The notes under the pieces were generated by a model, which did not search any database, had not been told where the DNA came from, and saw only the letters and a program-made list of their open reading frames with translations. Below are positions 57,214 to 64,000 of a DNA stretch of 64,000 nucleotides, piece by piece. How positions within the stretch are numbered: the first letter of the stretch is position 1; each line of letters begins with the position of its first letter. The stretch comes from SHZL01 sp031362985 (GTDB lineage: Bacteria; Pseudomonadota; Gammaproteobacteria; Xanthomonadales; SZUA-36). Location of the stretch: positions 62,001 to 126,000 of the forward strand of contig JANLTO010000017.1 of NCBI GenBank assembly GCA_031362985.1, given 5' to 3'. Made by a program: the position numbers and the translations under genes.

Positions 57214-58161
57214 ATGCCAACCATGTCGCCAGCCAGGTCTCCGTCACCATCAGCGTTGTCACGGCCTTCTTTCGCTCTGCGCCACCTGCCTGCGTGGCTG
57301 GTCGTGGGGCTGCTCTTCGTGCTGGGGAAAACTCCCCAGTGGCTGGCGCTGGCACTGGCCGTGCCTGTGGCGGCGCTGATGCGCATGGCCCTGAGGCGCA
57401 GAAGCAAAATCGCGCAGCGTAATATTCAACGCTGTTTTCCTGCACTGGATCAAGCCGCAAGAGACGCCCTGATGCGCAACAGTTTCCGGGCCCTGGCTCG
57501 TGCCGTGTTTGAAATTGCCTGGGCATGGTCGGCTTCGGATGACTGCATGCGCCGCATGAGCCGGGTCGAGGGCCTGGAGAATCTGCTGGCAGCGCGGGCA
57601 GGAGGACGCGGCGTTTTGCTCATAACCGCCCACCTCAGTTGCCTGGAGATTGGCGCGCGCATGATGGTGCTGGGCGCGGGCATACCGGTCAGCGGAATCT
57701 ACCGGCCGCTGCGCAACCCGGTGCTGGAGTGGTACCAGAATCGCGGACGGCGGTATGGAGCATCCATGATCAGCAAGCGGGAAATGCGCGGCGCCATCCG
57801 CTTGTTAAGCAATGGTGGATTGGTGTGGTATGCGCCTGACCAGGACTTTGGCCGTGAGCAAAGCGAGTTTGTGCCGTTCTTCGGTATCCAGACCGCTACC
57901 TTGTTGGCGACGCACCGTCTGCCACACATGACCGGCTGTGCAGTCGTTCCCATGTTTCCGGTTTATGATGAAACGACCAGGCTCTATACCATCAGGTTTT
58001 TGCCTGCGCTGGAGGCGTTTCCGGGGCCGGATGCCGCTGCCGACCTGGCGCGGATAAATGCCATGATGGAGCAGCACATTCGCACGGCCCCGCAGCAATA
58101 CTGGTGGATTCATCGCCGCTTCAAGACGCGGCCTGAGGGCGAGGCAGGATTTTACAACTGA
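57214..58161 (+). CDS. lpxL: Lipid A biosynthesis late acyltransferase (HtrB/LpxL type)
   Basis: A 315-residue inner-membrane acyltransferase with an N-terminal TM segment (about 30-50). The catalytic HX4E motif is AHLSCLE, followed by GIYRPLRNP and the YAPDQDFGREQ block. It adds a secondary acyl chain to Kdo-lipid A. Its gene is divergent from waaA. Which secondary position is used cannot be told from sequence. Confidence 0.9.
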   Translation: MPTMSPARSPSPSALSRPSFALRHLPAWLVVGLLFVLGKTPQWLALALAVPVAALMRMALRRRSKIAQRNIQRCFPALDQAARDALMRNSFRALARAVFEIAWAWSASDDCMRRMSRVEGLENLLAARAGGRGVLLITAHLSCLEIGARMMVLGAGIPVSGIYRPLRNPVLEWYQNRGRRYGASMISKREMRGAIRLLSNGGLVWYAPDQDFGREQSEFVPFFGIQTATLLATHRLPHMTGCAVVPMFPVYDETTRLYTIRFLPALEAFPGPDAAADLARINAMMEQHIRTAPQQYWWIHRRFKTRPEGEAGFYN

Positions 58162-58196
58162 GGCAGGGGCATACAAAGGATTCGGAGGAACAGGCC

Positions 58197-58286
58197 ATGA
58201 ACCACATCGCGAGGACATTGCTCCGGCTTTTTTTCGCTCTCACGGTCGCGCTGATCACGGCCGCTTTACTGCGCTCATCACTGTGA
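58197..58286 (+). CDS. Candidate 29-residue single-pass membrane protein
   Basis: A short frame 35 bases after lpxL with a strong GGAGG 9 bases ahead of its ATG. It encodes MNHIARTLLR, then one hydrophobic segment (about residues 11-24) and a short basic-serine end. It overlaps the last bases of the opposing O-antigen ligase gene. No family is known to me; the ribosome site and the TM helix support, but do not prove, translation. Confidence 0.45.
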   Translation: MNHIARTLLRLFFALTVALITAALLRSSL

Positions 58287-59537
58287 ACCCGACGTTGCCA
58301 TGCTGTCGCGCAGGCTTGCAGCCCACAAGCCCACCAGGAACCACACCAGGGACGAAATGTAGGTGCCGTAAACCGAAAAGTGCGAGTTCAGCGGGAACAG
58401 AATGAGCGCGATCGCCAGCACGAAGGGATAAGCGTCCTGGCGCTGCGCCGGACGGGTCTGCTTCCAGCTACGCACGGCCAATACAAACGCAAACACCAGT
58501 CCGAGCAAGCCAATGCTGCCGGTATCAGACATGATTTCCAGCACCACGTTGTGCGCATGCGAGGCGCCGGTCGCACCACCGGATCTCACAATGTGGATGT
58601 CGTCCTCGCGCGCATACTGCATGTAGGCCACCGGGAAAGCCCGCACCCCAACGCCATTGACCGGATGTTGCCGGTACATCTCCAGGGCCGTGAGGAATAT
58701 CGGCAAACGATAGGATGAAACATAGTCCAGGGATTCCCCGGTGCCGGTCCACACGGCTCGGGTCAGCTCCACCCGCTGCTGAAACATGGGCGAGGCGAAG
58801 TAGCTGCCTGCGGCGATGAGTACAGCCAGGACGGGCACTATCAGCATGGTGCGCCTGAGCTCAAGGTTTTCCCGCTTGAGCATCAGCACAAAATAGGTGG
58901 CCAGCACGATGGCCATGCTCAGCCAGCCAGAACGCATGCCGGAAATCATCACGGCGCCCAGCACCAGGGTGAAAGAGGCGGCCCAGGCCCAGGGTCGCCA
59001 TTCACGCCGGGCGTATTCAAGCAATAAGGGTGAGAGCATGGCCAGGGTCGGACCGTAGAACTGGTATTTTTCTTTGAACAAGGCATTGAGCCGGTCGGCG
59101 TGCATGCTTATGCCGAAGACGTCGCTGCCAAACAGCAGTTGCACGAAGCCGTCCGCCGCCCAGAAGAGCAGCAGGAACGATGTCCAGCGGAGCACGCGCC
59201 AGCGCGCCGAGGATGAGTGCAACAGCGCAGCCATGGACAGAGCTGCGGCAAGATAGCGCAAATCCCCAAGACAGTGCAGCCAACTGATCCGGGCCGCCAT
59301 GGAGTCCAGGCTGGATAGCACCATTGGCACCCAATAACACAGGAACAGTGGGACCAGGAACTGCGCAGCCTTGCGCAATGCCGGGCGATACTGCTCTTTG
59401 GTCAGCAAAAACGGCAGGGCCAGCGCAAACGAGGACAGGGGAATTTCAGCCAGGCGATGAAAAGGCAGCAGGGCAATAAAAGACACGGCGGCCCAACTGG
59501 GCCATTCCGCGTGCAGGCGGCGGATGAGCAACTTCAT
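58278..59537 (-). CDS. O-antigen ligase-like (Wzy/WaaL superfamily) membrane protein
   Basis: A 419-residue membrane protein with about 11 hydrophobic segments and a large periplasmic loop (about 240-310) carrying HPVNGVGVRAFPVAY and SHAHNVVLEIMSDTG, the arginine and histidine region typical of the ligase superfamily. It would join an oligosaccharide to lipid A-core or polymerise it. Its ATG overlaps the glycosyltransferase stop in ATGA. Confidence 0.82.
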   Translation of the reverse strand: MKLLIRRLHAEWPSWAAVSFIALLPFHRLAEIPLSSFALALPFLLTKEQYRPALRKAAQFLVPLFLCYWVPMVLSSLDSMAARISWLHCLGDLRYLAAALSMAALLHSSSARWRVLRWTSFLLLFWAADGFVQLLFGSDVFGISMHADRLNALFKEKYQFYGPTLAMLSPLLLEYARREWRPWAWAASFTLVLGAVMISGMRSGWLSMAIVLATYFVLMLKRENLELRRTMLIVPVLAVLIAAGSYFASPMFQQRVELTRAVWTGTGESLDYVSSYRLPIFLTALEMYRQHPVNGVGVRAFPVAYMQYAREDDIHIVRSGGATGASHAHNVVLEIMSDTGSIGLLGLVFAFVLAVRSWKQTRPAQRQDAYPFVLAIALILFPLNSHFSVYGTYISSLVWFLVGLWAASLRDSMATSGSQ

Positions 59538-60670
59538 GGATTGAGCTCCGTGGCGCGTTCCCGGGTGACTTCCCGGACGACTTCCTCATACAGGCGTAAG
59601 GTCTGATTCATCGAATCCTCCAGCAGGAATGCCGCGCTGCGTGAAACTGCCGGCGGGTCGTGCAGAAATGACCGGGTGCGCAGCAACAGTTCGGTTGGCA
59701 GGTCGGGTGTGACTGCGCCGGCGGGAAACATTTCTGCCAGCACTTCCTGCACTCCGCCATGGTTCCACGCTATAACCGGGACGCCAAGGCGCAGGGCCTC
59801 GGGCACGGTGCGGCCAAAAGCCTCCGGCGGGTCGCTGCACAGGCTGAAAACAAGGTCCGCGGCCGACATCCAGTCGCGCATATCCAGTCGCGCGCCGACA
59901 AACGTGATCCGGTCCGGAATGCCGCTGCGCTCGGCCAGGCCTTCGAGCTCGCTGCGAAAGCGCGAACCGGGCTTGGCCATACCCACAACCACCCCGTGAA
60001 TGTTGGGGAATTCGCTGGCCAGGGCAGCGATCAGCTCGAGGAAAACACTGTGGCCCTTGTAGCGTGACAGGCGGCCCGGCAGGCACAGCAGGCGTTTGCC
60101 ACGCAGTTGTGGAAATTCGCTAAAAGTGCGCGTGAACCACTGTGGCTCAGGGCGGTAGCCGTAGGGAAAAGCTTCCGGGCTGGTGCCGCCATGGATGGTG
60201 ACCACCCGCGCCGGGTCGGCCACCGCGTAGTTGTACAGGGCGTATTGCCGAATGTGTTCCGATACCGCCACTACGCGATCACCCCGGGCCATCACGGCGC
60301 TGTAGCGGTTGACTGAGTAGTGGCCGTGCATGCTGGTGATGAAAGCCGGTCGCCGGGAGGGATCAAGCCGGCGCAGGGCGAGACGGCAGATCCAGGCGGG
60401 CAGCCTGGAATGTACGTGCAGCACGTCGGGCTGCTCGCGTTCCAGCCAGGCTGCCAAGTGCTTGATGTACCTCAGCGTAGCAAGGCTTTTTTTGCCAATT
60501 GCCCACGGCAGGTGCGCCGCACCGCAGGCATCGATGCGGTGTTGCAAGGGCCCGCCGGCGGAAATCATGGTAACGCGGTGGCCGCATCGGAGCAGATGCT
60601 CCGACAGCTCGGTAGCGACCAGCTCTGAGCCGCCCAGATTCAGTGATACCAGGGCTTGGACAACATGCAT
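59534..60670 (-). CDS. GT4-family glycosyltransferase
   Basis: A 378-residue glycosyltransferase with N-terminal SLNLGGSELVATELSEHL and a donor-site block CSDPPEAFGRTVPEALRLGVPVI, the pattern of GT4 retaining enzymes. It has no TM segment. It would build LPS core or a surface glycan with the ligase gene with which it overlaps by 4 bases. Donor and acceptor are unknown. Confidence 0.88.
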   Translation of the reverse strand: MHVVQALVSLNLGGSELVATELSEHLLRCGHRVTMISAGGPLQHRIDACGAAHLPWAIGKKSLATLRYIKHLAAWLEREQPDVLHVHSRLPAWICRLALRRLDPSRRPAFITSMHGHYSVNRYSAVMARGDRVVAVSEHIRQYALYNYAVADPARVVTIHGGTSPEAFPYGYRPEPQWFTRTFSEFPQLRGKRLLCLPGRLSRYKGHSVFLELIAALASEFPNIHGVVVGMAKPGSRFRSELEGLAERSGIPDRITFVGARLDMRDWMSAADLVFSLCSDPPEAFGRTVPEALRLGVPVIAWNHGGVQEVLAEMFPAGAVTPDLPTELLLRTRSFLHDPPAVSRSAAFLLEDSMNQTLRLYEEVVREVTRERATELNP

Positions 60671-60693
60671 GGCAATGGGCGATCAGCAGTGTG

Positions 60694-60903
60694 CTAGTCG
60701 AGCAGCTCGTAGCGGGCGCTGCAATAGGGGCAGGTAGCCTTACCGGTTTCCTCAATAGGGAGATACACACGCGGGTGTGAATTCCACAGCTTCTGCTCAT
60801 GCGTGGGGCAGGACAGGGGCAGGTCGCCACGGCTCACCTGGTAGACATTCTGGGTATTGGCGTTGTGCAGGTTTGGGTCGGCTGCATCGGTGCTGTTGGT
60901 CAC
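60694..60903 (-). CDS. CHCC-type zinc-finger protein
   Basis: A 69-residue protein of the zf-CHCC type. Cysteines and histidine are in LSCPTHEQKLWNSHPRVYL and TCPYCSARYELLD. Homologues sit next to ilvE or LPS genes in gammaproteobacteria; human NDUFS6 shares the fold. The exact role is unknown. It lies between glnE and the glycosyltransferase. Confidence 0.85.
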   Translation of the reverse strand: MTNSTDAADPNLHNANTQNVYQVSRGDLPLSCPTHEQKLWNSHPRVYLPIEETGKATCPYCSARYELLD

Positions 60904-61019
60904 GATCGAATCTCCAGGAACGGCAGTGCTGGTTTTGGGTCAGGCCACATTCAAGGCCTATTCTACGGTACGGACCCTGGTGAAGGTCAGGCCATTGTAG
61001 CGGGAGCGGTGCAGCGGCA

Positions 61020-63866
61020 TCAGTCTTGCGGCACAGGAGCCGTGCGCAGGTTTCGCCGCAACAGGCGGGCAAATATCCCGGCTGAAGCACGCGTATCAAC
61101 GGCACTGTGTTGCTCGCCCGGGACCAGGGTTTGAAAAATGCGCTGTCGATGCAGGGCCTGCGCCGTCACGTGCAGCGTCTGCGCGTCCGCAGCCGCCAGC
61201 CAACCGATTTCAACCAGCACGCGCAACTGCCCGGATATGCTGGTTTCCTGCACCAGTGGCAGCGAGTCTGATGCGTTGGCGAGGACCCCAAGCTGCACCA
61301 CCCACTCAATATCGACCAGGCCACCGGCCTGGTGCTTGGGGCCGGCAGCGCCCTCTGCCCCGGCCAGTTCCACCATCATTCTGTGGCGCATGTCGGCCAG
61401 CTGCACGCACAACTCCGCCTCCAGCCTCGGTCGCAGCAGGGCTTTGCGGCGGATGCGCCCGAAGCGCTCTGCGGTTGAGCTTGCTCCGGCAATGAAGCGG
61501 GCCCGGGTCAGCGCCTGCAGCTCCCAGGTCCAGGCCTGGTTGAGCTGGTACTCGGCAAACGCATCCAGGCTGCTCACCAGCGAACCGGCCCTCCCGTTCG
61601 GTCGCAAGCGGGTATCCACCGGGTATAGCCGGCCCGAGGGGGTCATGGCTGTCAGCAGGCTGAGCACGCGCTGCGCCAGCCGTGCGTAATAGCGCTCGGC
61701 AGGAAGACGGCCCTTGCCGGCGGGTGTGCCGCTGGACATGCTCTGCGGAGACGAGAACAGGAAGACGAGATCGAGGTCAGAGTCATACCCGGGTTCACTG
61801 GCACCCAGGCTGCCGTATGCAATGATGGCAAGAGTGTTGCCCGATGAATGGCCCGGTACATTGCCTGGGAAATGGCCCGGAGCATGGCCTGAAGCATTGC
61901 TTTGAATATAGGGCGAGCCGGTCGTGGTCTCCTCGTTCTGCTGCATGCGGCCGTGCCGAGCTTCGATCTCCCGGGTGGCCAGCTCCAGCACCCCATGCAG
62001 GGCCGCAGCCGCCAGGCTGGACAAACCGGCCTGCACCTCCGGGCTATCAATGGTTCCAGCCAACTGGGCGACTGCGATGCGCAGCGAGGTGGCCAGCTTG
62101 AAGTAGTTCAGGCCCGCCAACACGCTTTCGGTTTCCTGTCCCGCTCGCAACAGGCGCGCGACACTCTGCAGCAGGTCTGTGCCGGCCGGAATCTGGTTAC
62201 CCAGGGACGGATCAATCAGTTCGTCCAGCAAGGCTGGAAAACGAATCACACTGGTGGCGATCCACTCGCTGCGCGCAAACAGCTCAACCATGCGGTCCAG
62301 CGCCGCCCCATGTTGCATCAGCAACACGAGGTAGGGGCTGCGTTGGCAGATGGCCAGCACCAGGTCGTATACCCGATGCAGGGTGCGATTTTCCAGCGAT
62401 AGCCGGTCAAGCCGGTGCAGCAGGACCGGCATGAACTGGTCCAGCCGTCGCCGTGCGCGTTGGCTCAGGGCCAGGCGGTCCAGGCTGCGCAAAAAGGCTG
62501 CAAGTGGCTGGTCATCATCCCGCATACCAGAGGTGGCGGAAGCCTGCCGATCGGTTTGCACGCGCCGCCAGACTTCGACCCATTTTGGCTCGGCAGTGGG
62601 TGCAGCTTGCGAGGGAAACATCTCATGGAAGCGTTGGGTGACGCGTTGGCGTACCGCTGCGACCTGGTCCGCCAGGGTGGATACATCGCCAACGCCGCAG
62701 GCGCGGGCGAGGCACTGCAAATCATCGCCGGTTGGAATACTGTGCGTTTGCTGGTCGCGCTGGGCCTGGATGCGGTTTTCCAGGCGGCGCAGGTAGACGT
62801 AGTCGGCGCGGATATCGGCCAGTGTTGCAGCATTGAGCAGGCCCAGTTCCGCTATGCCTGACAGTGCCTGCACCAGTGAAGGGGTTTGCAATACCGGCTC
62901 GCGTCCACCGCGCAGCAACTGGAAACACTGGGCGAGGAACTCAATCTCCCGGATTCCCCCTGGCCCGCGCTTGATGTCATCCAGGCGATCACGCCGGCGC
63001 GCGTCTTCGATGACCGCGGCATGCATGTCCTGCAAAGCTTCAATGGCAGTGAAATCGATATAGCGGCGGTAAATGAAGGGATGGACCTGGCGCAGCAGTT
63101 CGCTGCCGAGCAGCAGGTCACCGGCGACCGGTCGTGCCTTGATCAGGGCGTAGCGTTCCCAATCGCGGCCCTCGCGCTGATAGTACTGGTCCAATGCGGC
63201 GAGGCTGGAACACAGCGGCCCGGAATCGCCAAAAGGGCGTAAACGGGTATCTACCCGAAAGCAGAAACCGTCGGCCGTCACCTCCGCCAGGCTGTTGATC
63301 ACGGCGCGCGCCAGCCGGATAAAAAACTCCTCGCTGGACAGGCCCCGCCGGCCACCCGCGCTACACTCGCCTGTGCTGCGGAAGCAGAAAATGATGTCGA
63401 TGTCGGACGACAGGTTCAGTTCGCCGCCGCCGAGCTTGCCCAGGCCGATTACCGCCAGGCCTTGTGGCGCGCCGTCGGCGTCGAGCGGAGTGCCGAATTT
63501 ATCCAGCAGCGACTGGTGGTGGTGTTGCAGTGCTGCTGACAGGCACAGCTCAGCCAGCGCGGTGAGGTCGGCAAACGTTTCATCCAGCACCGCCAGGCCA
63601 CACAGGTCGCGCCAGATGATGCGCAACATCCGCAGATTGCGAAAGCGCCGCAGTCCGGCATCCAGCCCAAGTTCCCTTATCTCTCCATCCAGGGCAGCCT
63701 GGCGGGGCGCCTGATGTTCATCCAGCCCCTGCTCCCAATGGGGAAAGCGGTCCAACAAACCGGCAGCGAAGGGACTGCAGTAGCGCACATGCTCGCGCCG
63801 TTGGGATACGGGCACGGGTTCTGGCGAAAGCTCTTGCCAGTGCGAAATTGTGTTGCTGCCGGACAT
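61020..63866 (-). CDS. glnE: Glutamine-synthetase adenylyltransferase/deadenylase
   Basis: A 948-residue enzyme (E. coli 946) that adds or removes AMP on glutamine synthetase under PII control. The N-terminal nucleotidyltransferase half has VIGLGKLGGGELNLSSDIDIIF; the C-terminal half has AYGSLGASEPGYDSDLDLVFLF, where the usual lysine is serine. A Gly-His-rich insertion coded by a 12-bp tandem repeat (61837-61896) lies before the second block. ATG 63866 gives the normal length; a longer frame to 63977 is unlikely. Upstream lies outside the window. Confidence 0.93.
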   Translation of the reverse strand: MSGSNTISHWQELSPEPVPVSQRREHVRYCSPFAAGLLDRFPHWEQGLDEHQAPRQAALDGEIRELGLDAGLRRFRNLRMLRIIWRDLCGLAVLDETFADLTALAELCLSAALQHHHQSLLDKFGTPLDADGAPQGLAVIGLGKLGGGELNLSSDIDIIFCFRSTGECSAGGRRGLSSEEFFIRLARAVINSLAEVTADGFCFRVDTRLRPFGDSGPLCSSLAALDQYYQREGRDWERYALIKARPVAGDLLLGSELLRQVHPFIYRRYIDFTAIEALQDMHAAVIEDARRRDRLDDIKRGPGGIREIEFLAQCFQLLRGGREPVLQTPSLVQALSGIAELGLLNAATLADIRADYVYLRRLENRIQAQRDQQTHSIPTGDDLQCLARACGVGDVSTLADQVAAVRQRVTQRFHEMFPSQAAPTAEPKWVEVWRRVQTDRQASATSGMRDDDQPLAAFLRSLDRLALSQRARRRLDQFMPVLLHRLDRLSLENRTLHRVYDLVLAICQRSPYLVLLMQHGAALDRMVELFARSEWIATSVIRFPALLDELIDPSLGNQIPAGTDLLQSVARLLRAGQETESVLAGLNYFKLATSLRIAVAQLAGTIDSPEVQAGLSSLAAAALHGVLELATREIEARHGRMQQNEETTTGSPYIQSNASGHAPGHFPGNVPGHSSGNTLAIIAYGSLGASEPGYDSDLDLVFLFSSPQSMSSGTPAGKGRLPAERYYARLAQRVLSLLTAMTPSGRLYPVDTRLRPNGRAGSLVSSLDAFAEYQLNQAWTWELQALTRARFIAGASSTAERFGRIRRKALLRPRLEAELCVQLADMRHRMMVELAGAEGAAGPKHQAGGLVDIEWVVQLGVLANASDSLPLVQETSISGQLRVLVEIGWLAAADAQTLHVTAQALHRQRIFQTLVPGEQHSAVDTRASAGIFARLLRRNLRTAPVPQD
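61837..61896 (-). repeat. Tandem 12-bp in-frame repeat inside glnE
   Basis: Five adjacent 12-base units coding Gly-His/Asn-X-Pro/Ser type tetrapeptides (GHAP, GHFP, GNVP, GHSS, GNTL), in frame with glnE. It makes a short flexible insertion ahead of the C-terminal adenylyltransferase block. Confidence 0.75.
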
Positions 63867-64000
63867 CGTGGGATTATAGGGTTTCCGCACTATTTTCCAG
63901 CAGGAGTTTTTCTGATGCGCAACGCCTGGCCCTGGCGCCGGTATTTTCCCAGGGCGACCCAATGAGGGGCAGGGCACCTTGCACTACTCCAAAGGACAGC

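Overview
The window is a G+C-rich, densely coded chromosomal segment of a gammaproteobacterium that spans the replication origin. The order rpmH-rnpA-yidC-mnmE (minus strand), divergent from dnaA-dnaN-recF-gyrB (plus strand) and followed by a gmhB-position gene, glyS/glyQ, cmoA/cmoB, thiC, pcm-tolC-waaA and glnE, is a Pseudomonas-like arrangement. CmoAB, WaaA, LpxL, QmcA and GlnE all point to a Gram-negative gammaproteobacterium. I cannot name the genus; an unclassified marine lineage would fit, but that is inference.

Layout. 1-3414: asnB and a truncated thrA (aspartokinase/homoserine dehydrogenase). 3906-4950: two small exported proteins. 4964-9629: an operon for a 2-oxoacid:ferredoxin oxidoreductase (alpha-gamma fusion and beta) with a GltD-like iron-sulfur flavoprotein. 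9854-14817: M20 peptidase, MAPEG protein, PLP enzyme and methyltransferase, with two long inverted-repeat elements around the MAPEG gene. 14844-19337: sulfate activation (cysD, cysNC) and gabD. 19532-30469: a sulfur-themed block with a class V cysteine desulfurase-like protein, DsrE2, TusA, an AhpD-like protein, a YeiH exporter, a periplasmic rhodanese, an RND pump with its adaptor, an ETHE1/Blh-type persulfide dioxygenase and a two-cysteine ArsR repressor of the BigR/SqrR type. 30483-41121: origin region. 41153-50788: translation, membrane-quality, tRNA-modification and envelope genes and an ECF sigma/anti-sigma pair. 51353-63866: thiC, pcm, tolC, LPS genes, a zinc-finger protein and glnE.

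How the genes may work together. The 19.5-30.5 kb block looks like a reactive-sulfur module. A desulfurase-like enzyme would feed sulfane sulfur to TusA and DsrE2. Rhodanese and persulfide dioxygenase would convert persulfide to sulfite or thiosulfate. YeiH and the RND/HlyD pair would export products, and the ArsR protein carries two cysteines 66 residues apart, as in persulfide sensors. The function of the whole set is inference. The window also holds two parS-like ParB sites inside recF, DnaA boxes on both sides of dnaA, a dispersed 27-bp palindrome family, a decayed pseudogene, an in-frame 12-bp minisatellite in glnE and a 29-residue membrane ORF missed by ordinary length cut-offs. I saw no tRNA, rRNA or CRISPR array.
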